DNA of 22,130 nucleotides, from the IMG/VR virus record IMGVR_UViG_3300009181_000392, positions 1 to 22,130 of that record, one strand, 5' to 3'. Positions within the stretch are counted from its first letter, which is position 1; each line of letters opens with the position of its first letter. The DNA is from a virus. Below, piece after piece: positions 13,878 through 20,773 of this stretch. The translations under genes were made by a program, and so were the position numbers. Below the pieces are notes generated by a model. The model worked only from the letters and a program-made list of their open reading frames with translations. It did no database searches and was not told the DNA's origin.

Positions 13878-15356
13878 ATGGCTGAAGAACTAGCAATACT
13901 ACCCAAAGCACCAGAAGTCCCCAAGGCGGGGCGTATTGGCTTTGAAGCTGCATTAGGCATTCAACAACCTTACATGCAACGTAAGGCAGAACTGCAACCG
14001 CAAATTGCTGGGGCAGAGGGTGATATTGCCAAAGCAACTCAAGCTCAGTCACAAGTGCTTGCTACGGGTAAACAAAAAGCTCAAGAAGATTTATTTAAAG
14101 CTGAAAAGCAAGCCAAAGAAGACTATCAAAAGAAATTAGAAGTTGAGCCTTTACCCGCTTTTATTCCTACCAAAGACACTGCAAACGACATAGCTGGTTT
14201 GTTTTCTGTCATCAGCGTGATTGGCATGGTTGTGGGCGGTGGTGGCAAGATGGCTGGTCAACGTGCTATGGGCGCTATGAACGGCATGATGGAAGGCTAC
14301 CGTAAAGGCCGCATGGATTTGTACAAGCAAGAGCGTAATGAGTTTGACGCTAACTTTAAAACCATGCTCCAAAAGCATCAAGAGTTTCGTAAAGAGATGG
14401 ATGATGCTGTTAAGTTAGCCTCTACCAACAAAGAAGCTGGAATGGCGGCTGCTGAACTGGCTGCGTCCAAAGCTGGCAGTGACATTGTGAAAGCTCAGCT
14501 TCGCAAAGGCGACTTAATGGGAGCTTACAAGCTGGTTGACGAATCTCAGAAGGGTGCAGAGTCTGCTTTGAAGATGGAGCAAAAAGCCCGTCAAGATGAG
14601 CTTGCTGAGAAAGCCCGCAAAGAAGAGGCTGCACAGCGTGAGCGCCATCAAAGAGAAAGAATGGCGCAAACAGAGCGTCTTGCTCAAGCAAAAATAGAGG
14701 CTAAGAATTTAAAACAAGTTGGTTCACGTAGCGCAACCAATGAGCGTTATGCCAATACTGTTTACCGTTCCAGCAATGAAGTGTTGCGTAGTATGGAGTT
14801 GATTGAGCAGATTGGTTTGACAACTGGTGGCGGTGCGCTGGGTGGTGTTGTCGGCAAAGGCAGCATTCCTTCTGAAGTACAGCGTCAGATTGGTCAATAC
14901 TTTACTGAAGAGCAGCAACGTAATTACAACACCGCCATGTCTGGTGTTGCGCTTGAGATGGCTTACGTGCTTAACGGTGGTTACAAACCAGATGCGGGAA
15001 CAATCAACAAGATTGAAACCTTGTTATCTGTTGGCCCTAACGACACTCTTGGCAATGCTGCTTACAAGTTCTCTGACTTATCCGCTAAACTCAAAGCTGC
15101 TATTGAAGTCTCTCCCACATACACGGAAGACCAAAAAGCCACAAAAGAGATGCTGATGAAAAAGCTGGAGCGTTACGCTACACCTGAAGAAGTCTACACA
15201 CGGGTATACGGCATTCCCGAGCGCCGAGACCCTCTTGTCAGGTCTGGAGATTATCCCAAGCCACAATCACAAGCTGAGTTTGATGCGCTGCCAGCGGGTG
15301 CGGAATACATTGACCCAGATGACGGTAAGTTGTACAAGAAACCAAAGGCAAAATAA
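13878..15356 (+). CDS. Internal virion / ejection protein candidate 2, coiled coil
   Basis: A 492-residue protein. Residues 35-90 are a Gln/Lys/Ala helix. Residues 104-122 (DIAGLFSVISVIGMVVGGGG) are hydrophobic and end in a Gly run, a possible membrane segment. Residues about 225-285 are a highly charged coiled coil (QDELAEKARKEEAAQRERHQ and onward). A helical C-terminal domain follows, with an acidic then Lys-rich end (DPDDGKLYKKPKAK). The start has AGAGG at 13869-13873. The last base of its stop is the first base of the next ATG (TAATG at 15354-15358). It is probably delivered with DNA into the host; inferred from position and composition. Confidence 0.72.
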   Translation: MAEELAILPKAPEVPKAGRIGFEAALGIQQPYMQRKAELQPQIAGAEGDIAKATQAQSQVLATGKQKAQEDLFKAEKQAKEDYQKKLEVEPLPAFIPTKDTANDIAGLFSVISVIGMVVGGGGKMAGQRAMGAMNGMMEGYRKGRMDLYKQERNEFDANFKTMLQKHQEFRKEMDDAVKLASTNKEAGMAAAELAASKAGSDIVKAQLRKGDLMGAYKLVDESQKGAESALKMEQKARQDELAEKARKEEAAQRERHQRERMAQTERLAQAKIEAKNLKQVGSRSATNERYANTVYRSSNEVLRSMELIEQIGLTTGGGALGGVVGKGSIPSEVQRQIGQYFTEEQQRNYNTAMSGVALEMAYVLNGGYKPDAGTINKIETLLSVGPNDTLGNAAYKFSDLSAKLKAAIEVSPTYTEDQKATKEMLMKKLERYATPEEVYTRVYGIPERRDPLVRSGDYPKPQSQAEFDALPAGAEYIDPDDGKLYKKPKAK

Positions 15357-17671
15357 TGGCAAGATTTGGCGGTGAACTTGTTGAGCAAATACCAACTTCC
15401 CGTTTTGGCGGTGAGGAAGTAAGCGCACCCGCACCTTCCGCAGATGTAGAGCCGCCCAAAAAAGAAAAGACACCTACTGAGCGTTTAAAACAGTTTGGTG
15501 AGGCTGGTCTGGGCGGGACAATCATGGGCGCTGCTGCCCCAGAATTAACGCAACTGGCTGGCAAAGGTATCTCTATGATTCCTAGCCCGTACACAAAAGC
15601 TGCAGGTTATGGCCTCCAAGCGGCTGGCAAACAAATGCGTGGGATGCGTGGCACAGAAGCTGGTATCGGCGGCATTGGCGGCATGACGGGCGACATTGCC
15701 GGACAAATGGCAGAGTCCCGTGGGATGCGTCCTCCAGCCGTGTTTGCTGCTGAACTTGCTGGCGGTATTGTTGGCCCTGCTTTTATCAAAACCATCACTG
15801 AGGCCATCAAGTATGGTTCACGGAAGCTACTAGGTATTGAGCCTGTCAAGGGCGTACAACTGTTGGCAGATGACTTGGGGCTTGATTCTGCACAACTATC
15901 TCCCTCTCAGCGTGATTACATTAAAAAGCAGCTGGATGAATTTCGTGGAACTGGCGCACCCGGTCAAGCTCAAGAATCTTTATATGGTGCGCTAAAAACT
16001 GGTGCTGCTGACATTACCAAAGAAGCGGAAGGCCGTGCGGCTTTGCGTAAATCAGATGCGGCAATAGCTCAGCAACAAGCAGAAGCACAAGCAGAGAAGA
16101 TGCGCTTGGCTGGCAAAAAGACTACTGAGATTGGTGCGCAAACTACTGGCGAAGCACAAGCAGCACGTGCCCAGATTGGTCAAGAGCGTGAGGCTTCTGA
16201 TGTTGGCAGCACGCTACGCCAGAAAATCATGTCGTTGTTTGGCAAAATGACAGAAGCAAGGTCTGCTCAGTACGAGGCTCAGAAAGCTATTCGTGATGCA
16301 GCTGTTGCAGAAAAAGAAACTGCTGGCAAGTTTGTAAAAGAGTTGCCAGAGTATCAATCATTGCTGACTGAGTTAAAAGCTAAACTTTTGATTGGCAAAG
16401 AGGCTAGAGAACAAGCTACGGCAAAGGTTACAGAGCCGGGCGTAAAGAGCGCTTACAGAAACATTTATGAAGCTGTTGCTGACCAGAAGGTGCAGATTGG
16501 AATTGACACCAACGGTAACCCAGCTTACAAAACTTTCCCTACTGCCTTTGAGGCGCTAGATGATGTGCGTAGGCGATTGGGTGATGTTGCGTTTGGTAAA
16601 GAGGTAGAAGGTTACAGCGCTATTGGTGCTGACATTGCTAGAACTTATTACAAGAAAATTAGCGACATTCAATCTAAGTTTGCTGGACAAGCTCACGATG
16701 ACTTGCAAGGTGGCTACGAAGCTGCTTCTCGTTTGCTAGACAAATACAAGTCTCAGGCGGGTAAGAAAGCCACGGCAGCAGACAGGTTTGACCCTAGCCG
16801 ATACAAAACAGATGCGGCATCATTGCCTAACGACTACTTTAATTCCAAGCAGTCTGTCGCTGACTTGCTGGAGTTAACAGGTGGTGACCGTGCGCTGGTC
16901 ACACAAGCCGCCTCCGACTTTACTGCTCGTCAGTTGCGTGACAAGAACGCAAAAGGCGTGAAAGATTGGATGAACAAGAATGGTGATTGGCTAGAGTCAT
17001 TGCCAGAAGTTAAATCAAAAGTAAGTAGTTACTTGTCTACTCTTGAGCGTGCTGAACGTGTGTCCGGCAAGACGGGAACTGCTGCCAAGATTCTGGAGTC
17101 TCGTGAGCCTACCGTGTTACGTGCGGGAGAAAAGGCTTTGGCTGCTGGCGAGAAAGAAGCTGGCGCTATCACGGCAGAAGCTCAGAAGCGTGTAGAGACT
17201 ATTCTTGGAGACAAGAACCCTGCTGCACGTGTGCGGGAGATATTCTTATCTGGCAAACCTTCCGTGTGGAAAGAAGTTGGCCCTATCCTAGCGTCAGCAA
17301 AAGGCGGCAAAGAAGCGGTGGCAGAAGCTGTGCGGCAAATCATGGCAGACAGAGCAACGTCAGGACTTGTCAGTTCTGTGCGTGCATTTCGTGAAGATGT
17401 AGCGCCCAGTTTGCGTGAAGCCAAGTTAATGACACCAGAGCAGCTAAGTAGTTTGGAAGCCCAGCTACAAGCTATTGCCAACTCTGCTCTAGGTGAGCCA
17501 GCTAAGTTAAACATGCTGCAGACTGCTGTTAAGAATGCCATCATTGGTGTTACTGCTCAACCTGTGGGAGGTATGGCAGTTAGCGCTGGACAAGCCGCTA
17601 TGCCCAAACAATCATCTTCAGATGTGCTAAACAGAAGCGGTAGTGTTGGTTCTGCTAAACCCCGTTTTTAA
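15356..17671 (+). CDS. Internal virion / ejection protein candidate 3 (largest)
   Basis: A 771-residue protein. It opens with two copies of RFGGE (residues 3-7 and 17-21). A Gly/Ala-rich, membrane-like region covers about 50-165 (AGLGGTIMGAAAPELTQLAG; FAAELAGGIVGPAFIKTITE). Long Ala/Gln/Lys helices run from about 215 to 330. Next comes a mixed domain (about 380-560, including YEAASRLLDKYKSQ and ADLLELTGGDRALVTQAASD), then further helices and a Ser/Gly tail. The size and order in the three-gene series fit the largest ejection protein. No transglycosylase or protease motif is visible by eye. The start overlaps the previous stop by one base. Function is inferred. Confidence 0.72.
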   Translation: MARFGGELVEQIPTSRFGGEEVSAPAPSADVEPPKKEKTPTERLKQFGEAGLGGTIMGAAAPELTQLAGKGISMIPSPYTKAAGYGLQAAGKQMRGMRGTEAGIGGIGGMTGDIAGQMAESRGMRPPAVFAAELAGGIVGPAFIKTITEAIKYGSRKLLGIEPVKGVQLLADDLGLDSAQLSPSQRDYIKKQLDEFRGTGAPGQAQESLYGALKTGAADITKEAEGRAALRKSDAAIAQQQAEAQAEKMRLAGKKTTEIGAQTTGEAQAARAQIGQEREASDVGSTLRQKIMSLFGKMTEARSAQYEAQKAIRDAAVAEKETAGKFVKELPEYQSLLTELKAKLLIGKEAREQATAKVTEPGVKSAYRNIYEAVADQKVQIGIDTNGNPAYKTFPTAFEALDDVRRRLGDVAFGKEVEGYSAIGADIARTYYKKISDIQSKFAGQAHDDLQGGYEAASRLLDKYKSQAGKKATAADRFDPSRYKTDAASLPNDYFNSKQSVADLLELTGGDRALVTQAASDFTARQLRDKNAKGVKDWMNKNGDWLESLPEVKSKVSSYLSTLERAERVSGKTGTAAKILESREPTVLRAGEKALAAGEKEAGAITAEAQKRVETILGDKNPAARVREIFLSGKPSVWKEVGPILASAKGGKEAVAEAVRQIMADRATSGLVSSVRAFREDVAPSLREAKLMTPEQLSSLEAQLQAIANSALGEPAKLNMLQTAVKNAIIGVTAQPVGGMAVSAGQAAMPKQSSSDVLNRSGSVGSAKPRF

Positions 17672-17680
17672 GGAGTGAAC

Positions 17681-17821
17681 ATGAGCGAAAACAGAAAAGA
17701 AACTTTGGAAGAGAGAGATACCCGCAGAGGTGGGGAGAATGAGTTACGTGGCAGCAGAGATGCTCAGCGTGCGCTAGCTCCTAAAGCGCCTCGCAAAGAC
17801 TATCGCAAGACAAAACGGTAA
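17681..17821 (+). CDS. 46-residue highly charged protein, unknown
   Basis: It starts at ATG 17681, with AAGGAG at 17670-17675 overlapping the previous stop, and ends at TAA 17819-17821. The last base of that stop is the first base of the next ATG. The product begins MSENRKETLEERDTRRGGEN and ends PKAPRKDYRKTKR. It is almost entirely hydrophilic, probably disordered, and strongly basic at the C-terminus, like small nucleic-acid-associated phage proteins. Precise junctions on both sides argue it is real. No family is recognised. Confidence 0.65.
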   Translation: MSENRKETLEERDTRRGGENELRGSRDAQRALAPKAPRKDYRKTKR

Positions 17822-18027
17822 TGGCTAGAAAAGACAAGGGTATTAACCCAGACCTAGAGAAAGCAATCTCTGACTTGCTGAAATCAACCATGCTGGATGA
17901 AACCGCATCGTTGACAGACAAGACTAAGATTCTTGACCGTGCTCTCAAACTTGAGCAGCTGAAGCTCAAAATGAGTGATGACGAGTGGGGTTCTGGGTTT
18001 GGGTTAGACGATGATGAAGAGAAGTGA
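17821..18027 (+). CDS. 68-residue helical protein, unknown
   Basis: The start overlaps the previous stop by one base (TAATG). The product begins MARKDKGINPDLEKAISDLL. Two amphipathic helices (about residues 10-24 and 32-52, the second around KTKILDRALKLEQLKLK) are followed by an acidic tail ending GLDDDEEK. The helix-helix-acid-tail layout suggests a small dimer or protein partner, but no family is recognised. It leads into a short non-coding gap (18028-18062) that contains an inverted repeat. Confidence 0.68.
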   Translation: MARKDKGINPDLEKAISDLLKSTMLDETASLTDKTKILDRALKLEQLKLKMSDDEWGSGFGLDDDEEK

Positions 18028-18033
18028 TAATAT

Positions 18034-18062
18034 GGTTATTCCAACATTAAGGGGGTATAACC
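18034..18062 (+). promoter_or_regulatory. Inverted repeat around a ribosome-binding site
   Basis: GGTTAT (18034-18039) pairs with ATAACC (18057-18062). After a T-T mismatch, CC (18041-18042) can pair with GG (18054-18055). The loop and inner stem contain AAGGGGG (18049-18055), the Shine-Dalgarno of the GTG-start gene at 18063. Folding would hide this site, so it may limit synthesis of the membrane protein downstream. The stem is short and AU-rich, so the effect may be small. Confidence 0.35.
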
Positions 18063-18284
18063 GTGGAATCAATCCAAATCATTCGTTTAGCGTTAGGGGT
18101 CATCTCAGACCGCTTAATTACCATAGTGGCTCTGCTGAGTTCGTGTGGCCTGACTTGCTACACACTGTGGGCAGGGGGGTGGGAGCGAGTGGCGACACTA
18201 GCAATTTATGTGGTTTTCGCTTATCTTACGGTAGGCATAAAGGAGAAAAGTAATGCAGTACATTCCCAAAGTAAAGACGGTTAA
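18063..18284 (+). CDS. Small two-TM membrane protein (holin-like candidate)
   Basis: A 73-residue protein from GTG 18063, chosen because AAGGGGG lies 7 nt upstream and no in-frame ATG is nearby. Two hydrophobic segments (about residues 17-38, around LITIVALLSSCGLTCYTLWA, and 42-58, around RVATLAIYVVFAYLTVGI) are joined by a short loop with WAGGWER. The tail is hydrophilic. Size and topology fit a holin or antiholin, but a better holin lies at 19581, so its role is open. It overlaps the next gene by 32 nt. Confidence 0.65.
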   Translation: MESIQIIRLALGVISDRLITIVALLSSCGLTCYTLWAGGWERVATLAIYVVFAYLTVGIKEKSNAVHSQSKDG

Positions 18285-18465
18285 AGTTGTAGCCGGTATT
18301 TCATCCGGCATGATTGAAGATAAGCTCTGCCCTAGGGGTGAGTTTAGTCCCGGCAAGCTGCCTTCCGGTGGCTTTAATCCCGTGTGGAACTTCAAGAACA
18401 ATGAGCCTAACGACTACTTTACACGCAAACAATCACCTACATCTGGTGGTAGCAAGAAGAGTTAA
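18253..18465 (+). CDS. 70-residue basic protein, unknown
   Basis: It starts at ATG 18253 with AAGGAG (18239-18244) upstream and begins inside the preceding membrane-protein gene. The product, MQYIPKVKTVKVVAGISSGM and onward, has a beta-like N-terminus, a Gly/Pro/Lys middle and a basic Ser-rich tail (SPTSGGSKKS). There is no membrane segment or known motif. It is followed closely by a virion-protein paralogue, so it may be a late minor structural gene. Confidence 0.62.
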   Translation: MQYIPKVKTVKVVAGISSGMIEDKLCPRGEFSPGKLPSGGFNPVWNFKNNEPNDYFTRKQSPTSGGSKKS

Positions 18466-18467
18466 TC

Positions 18468-18809
18468 ATGGCGAACAACATTGCCTTTCAAGCGCAAGGT
18501 AAGACTACCCGTATTAACGTATCAACCACGGCTAATACGGTATCCATTTTGTCTGACAGTCCTTGCAATCAAGTGAGAATTCACAATGGTACGGCAGCTG
18601 AAGTGTTTATTCGTTTGGGTACGGGTTCTACAGATGATGCGGTAATCCCTGTAGCGGGAACGCCAGCATACGGAACAATCTTGCACAACAACCAGACTGT
18701 AGTGTTTACTGCGCCCAAACAATCAACGAATGTAGCTTCGCTGTATGTTTCTGCTATTGTTTCTACGGGTACAGCAATCGTTTATGTAACACCCGGCGAG
18801 GGATTGTGA
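18468..18809 (+). CDS. Small virion protein, paralogue of the gene at 8994
   Basis: A 113-residue beta-rich protein. NQVRIHNGTAAEVFIRLGTG (about residues 32-51) and TAIVYVTPGEGL at the C-terminus match the protein at 8994 (NQYRILNSGTVTVFMG; TAVVYLTPGDGS). The arrangement suggests one beta-sandwich domain used twice in the virion. This copy sits far from the fibre cluster, beside the lysis genes. It has more charged residues than its paralogue. The role is inferred to be structural. Confidence 0.68.
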   Translation: MANNIAFQAQGKTTRINVSTTANTVSILSDSPCNQVRIHNGTAAEVFIRLGTGSTDDAVIPVAGTPAYGTILHNNQTVVFTAPKQSTNVASLYVSAIVSTGTAIVYVTPGEGL

Positions 18810-18812
18810 TGT

Positions 18813-19103
18813 GTGATGCGGTGGGTTGTCATTGCGCTGCTTACCGCATCGTTGCTTGTATCTGCTCAAAGTAGGTGCGGCGTATATGAGTTATACGCAA
18901 TAGGTTATAGGATACACAATCCGTCAGAACGGCATCAGCAAATGATTGCGTGGCTTAAAAACAATGAGCTGTATTGCAAATCAAGCGACTATGTAATTAT
19001 TTGGAATAATTTGGCACAATGGGCGGGAACAGCGGATTCGGCAGAAACTAGAGCGTTAATTTTGCGAGGGTATGAAGAAGCGATTAAACGTGAAAAAAAA
19101 TGA
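18813..19103 (+). CDS. Exported small protein of the lysis region
   Basis: Start GTG 18813 (GAGGGA at 18798-18803) or ATG 18816; both give the same protein within one residue. It has a clear Sec-type signal: MRWVVIALLTASLLVSAQS, with a likely signal-peptidase I site near SAQ-S. The mature part is small, with Cys residues (SRCGVYELYAIGYRIHNPSE; ELYCKS) and Trp-rich helices (VIIWNNLAQWAG). The lipobox needed for a lipoprotein is not present. Similar exported proteins with IHNPxERH occur in environmental phages, from memory. It ends in an A8 tract, a perfect -1 slippery site before the stop. Confidence 0.68.
   Translation: MMRWVVIALLTASLLVSAQSRCGVYELYAIGYRIHNPSERHQQMIAWLKNNELYCKSSDYVIIWNNLAQWAGTADSAETRALILRGYEEAIKREKK
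19094..19100 (+). promoter_or_regulatory. A AAA AAA slippery heptamer before the stop codon
   Basis: Codons GAA AAA AAA TGA (19092-19103) end the exported protein. A94 AAA AAA fits the X XXY YYZ rule exactly. A -1 shift re-enters at ATG 19100, which is the start of the next gene, so a fused product of about 174 residues would result. An A8 run can also cause polymerase slippage. Use is not proven. Confidence 0.4.
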
Positions 19104-19336
19104 TTACCCTGCACAAATGGTATCCAATGGTGGATGCTACTGGTTACCCAGATAGGTTGGATGCAGCTGACCGCAGGGCTGAGCGTTTACAGGCAGAACT
19201 TGATACAGCAATAAAGTATAAGAAAGCCAAAGACAAGGTAGACGAGTTAGAGGTAGAGTTGTACAACAAGAAGGCACAAAAGAATGTGCTGGAGTTAGAA
19301 ATTTTTACCCATCGCAAGTTGGATATTTATGTATGA
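19100..19336 (+). CDS. Small coiled-coil protein of the lysis region
   Basis: A 78-residue protein, starting at the ATGA overlap with the previous stop. After MITLHKWYPMVDATGYPDRL it is one long charged helix (DAADRRAERLQAELDTAIKY and onward), a likely coiled coil from about residue 20 to 72. It has no signal or membrane segment. Read alone it is cytoplasmic. If reached by -1 frameshift from the exported protein upstream it would be carried to the periplasm. It ends in another ATGA overlap with the next gene. Confidence 0.65.
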   Translation: MITLHKWYPMVDATGYPDRLDAADRRAERLQAELDTAIKYKKAKDKVDELEVELYNKKAQKNVLELEIFTHRKLDIYV

Positions 19337-19584
19337 CCAAGAAACCAGACATGCCAGACACAAAAGAAAGAATGACACTGTACGTAACCTTGATGGTAAG
19401 CACGACTCTGTGCATTTCCGTTTTGGCTATGGTCACAGCCTTTCTCCTTGGATTGTGGGCCAAGGAAGTGGACAACGCAGAAATCTTCAAGATGATTTCA
19501 CCCGCTTTTTCTACACTTATCGGCGGCATGATTGGCTTCCTGAGTGGTATCAAACTAATGTCAAATGAGGATGATAAGAAATGA
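19333..19584 (+). CDS. Two-TM small membrane protein (holin/antiholin candidate)
   Basis: An 83-residue protein with a charged N-terminus (MTKKPDMPDTKERM). It has two hydrophobic segments (about residues 15-42, around LMVSTTLCISVLAMVTAFLL, and 55-75, around SPAFSTLIGGMIGFLSGI) and an acidic/basic tail. Size and topology are those of class II holins. It directly precedes a GTA-type holin, so it may be an antiholin or a second pore protein. It is coupled on both sides by ATGA overlaps (19333-19336, 19581-19584). Confidence 0.68.
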   Translation: MTKKPDMPDTKERMTLYVTLMVSTTLCISVLAMVTAFLLGLWAKEVDNAEIFKMISPAFSTLIGGMIGFLSGIKLMSNEDDKK

Positions 19585-19988
19585 TGGGACTAGACGCATT
19601 ACTACAGGTGGGCGGCAAGCTCATTGACAAGCTCATTCCAGACCCAGAGGCAAAAGCTCGGGCGCAGCTGGAGTTAACCAAGCTGGCGCAAGATGGTGAG
19701 TTAGCAAAGATGGCTAACGAAACCAAACTGTTTGAGGTTGAGCAGGAAAACGTCACCAGACGAGTTGAAGCTGACATGGCTAGTGACAGTTGGCTTTCCA
19801 AAAATATACGCCCTATGACGCTTATATTCCTTCTGGTGGCCTATTCTGGCTTTGCCATCGCTTCCATCTTTGATTTTGAGACACGTGGGGCATACGTAGA
19901 ACTACTGGGGCAGTGGGGTATGCTGGTCATGTCCTTCTACTTTGGTGGCAGGACTATGGAGAAGATTGCAGACAGGGTTAAGAGATGA
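19581..19988 (+). CDS. Holin, GTA_holin_3TM type
   Basis: A 135-residue protein. The N-terminal half is a charged amphipathic region (LDALLQVGGKLIDKLIPDPE, then a long helix to residue ~65). It is followed by SDSWLSKNIRPMTLIFLLVA and a second hydrophobic segment (about residues 105-122), ending MEKIADRVKR. The W-x-x-x-x-x-RP motif before the membrane segment, the LIPDPEAKA region and the small size are what I know of the family of holins for gene-transfer-agent release (GTA_holin_3TM). It would permeabilise the inner membrane so the endolysin gains access. It stands directly upstream of the lytic peptidase, overlapping its start (ATGA). Confidence 0.85.
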   Translation: MMGLDALLQVGGKLIDKLIPDPEAKARAQLELTKLAQDGELAKMANETKLFEVEQENVTRRVEADMASDSWLSKNIRPMTLIFLLVAYSGFAIASIFDFETRGAYVELLGQWGMLVMSFYFGGRTMEKIADRVKR

Positions 19989-20413
19989 ACTTATCTGAAC
20001 ACTTTACTCTTGATGAGCTAACGCATACCGACCATCGTGAATATGATAATACGCCAAATGATGCGGAACTGGAAAACCTCAAAAGACTCGCAGCCTTCCT
20101 TGAAGAAGTCAAATCTGCTCTGGGAGGAAGACCCGTTATGGTTAACTCAGGCTTTAGAAGCAAGCAAGTCAATGACGCTGTTGGCTCTAAAGATACTAGC
20201 CAGCATCGTATTGGTTGTGCTGTGGACATCCGAATACCTCAACTAACCCCTGACGAAGTAGTGAAGACCATCATGGCCTCTGGCTTAGCTTACGACCAGC
20301 TTATTCGTGAGTTTGACCGCTGGACGCACGTGAGCATTCCCAATACGGCTGGCGCTGCACCACGCAAGCAAGTGCTTATCATTGACAAACAGGGGACTAG
20401 AAACTATGCCTAG
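19985..20413 (+). CDS. Endolysin-type M15 peptidase
   Basis: A 142-residue single-domain protein beginning MNLSEHFTLDELTHTDHREY, the usual opening of Peptidase_M15_3 proteins. Motifs: VNSGFRSKQVN (about residues 53-63); SQHRIGCAVDI with probable zinc ligands H74 and D81; and EFDRWTHVSI with the likely catalytic E109 and third ligand H115. Such enzymes cut peptide bonds in the peptidoglycan stem. It has no signal peptide, so it needs the holin encoded just before (4-nt overlap). Length is normal for the family. An 8-nt overlap leads to the next gene. Confidence 0.9.
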   Translation: MNLSEHFTLDELTHTDHREYDNTPNDAELENLKRLAAFLEEVKSALGGRPVMVNSGFRSKQVNDAVGSKDTSQHRIGCAVDIRIPQLTPDEVVKTIMASGLAYDQLIREFDRWTHVSIPNTAGAAPRKQVLIIDKQGTRNYA

Positions 20414-20633
20414 AAAGAAGCCTAATCTCTCTGTTGGCAGGGGTGAGAAGCAATCTGTCAGGGCTGGCGGTGGTCTGACTGCTAAAGGCAGGGCTAAGTA
20501 CAACAAAGCCACTGGCAGCAAGTTAAAAGCCCCAACGAAGTCCGGGCCGAGACATAAATCATTCTGTGCCAGAAGTAAGAGCTGGACAGGCGAAAGAGGG
20601 AAAGCAGCAAGAAAGAGATGGGGATGCAGATGA
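20406..20633 (+). CDS. Small basic protein (DUF6321-like)
   Basis: 75 residues from ATG 20406, preferred over upstream in-frame codons because AGGGGA (20391-20396) precedes it and the frame begins with the conserved-looking MPRKKPNLSVGRGEKQSVRA. GGGLTAKGRAKYNKATGSKL and SFCARSKSWTG follow, then KAARKRWGCR. I recall this pattern (GLTAKGRxKYNxxTGxxLK ... SFCAR ... RWGC) as DUF6321, found in many phages; the name is from memory. It is strongly basic with two Cys near the end, suggesting nucleic-acid binding or a small metal site. It overlaps the M15 gene by 8 nt. Confidence 0.75.
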   Translation: MPRKKPNLSVGRGEKQSVRAGGGLTAKGRAKYNKATGSKLKAPTKSGPRHKSFCARSKSWTGERGKAARKRWGCR

Positions 20634-20773
20634 AAACACCTAAAGCCAAACGTGGTCTTTACTACAACATCAACAAAAGACGTAAAGCTGGTAAGCCAGC
20701 AAAAAAACCCGGGCAGAAAGGTTATCCCACTGCCAAGGCTTTCAAGAGAGCTGCGAAGACCGCTAAGCGTTAA
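20630..20773 (+). CDS. 47-residue very basic protein
   Basis: ATG 20630 overlaps the preceding stop (ATGA); ATG 20624 is an in-frame alternative two codons longer. The product is MKTPKAKRGLYYNINKRRKA, then GKPAKKPGQKGYPTAKAFKR and a Lys/Arg end. The motif GLYxNI followed by KPGxKGxPTAKAFKxxAKTAK is recurrent in environmental phages, in my recollection, with no assigned function. With about 40% Lys and Arg it probably binds DNA or RNA, perhaps in packaging. Its stop TAA (20771-20773) interlocks with the stop of the opposing glycosyltransferase gene. Confidence 0.72.
   Translation: MKTPKAKRGLYYNINKRRKAGKPAKKPGQKGYPTAKAFKRAAKTAKR

Noticed and set aside
18809-18874. 21-codon Cys-rich frame (MCDAVGCHCAAYRIVACICS-K) overlapping the start of the exported protein
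   Set aside because: It has the better ribosome-site spacing, but the +1 reading of a signal-peptide region easily yields such a string; the in-frame exported protein is more convincing. Kept only as a possible decoy start.
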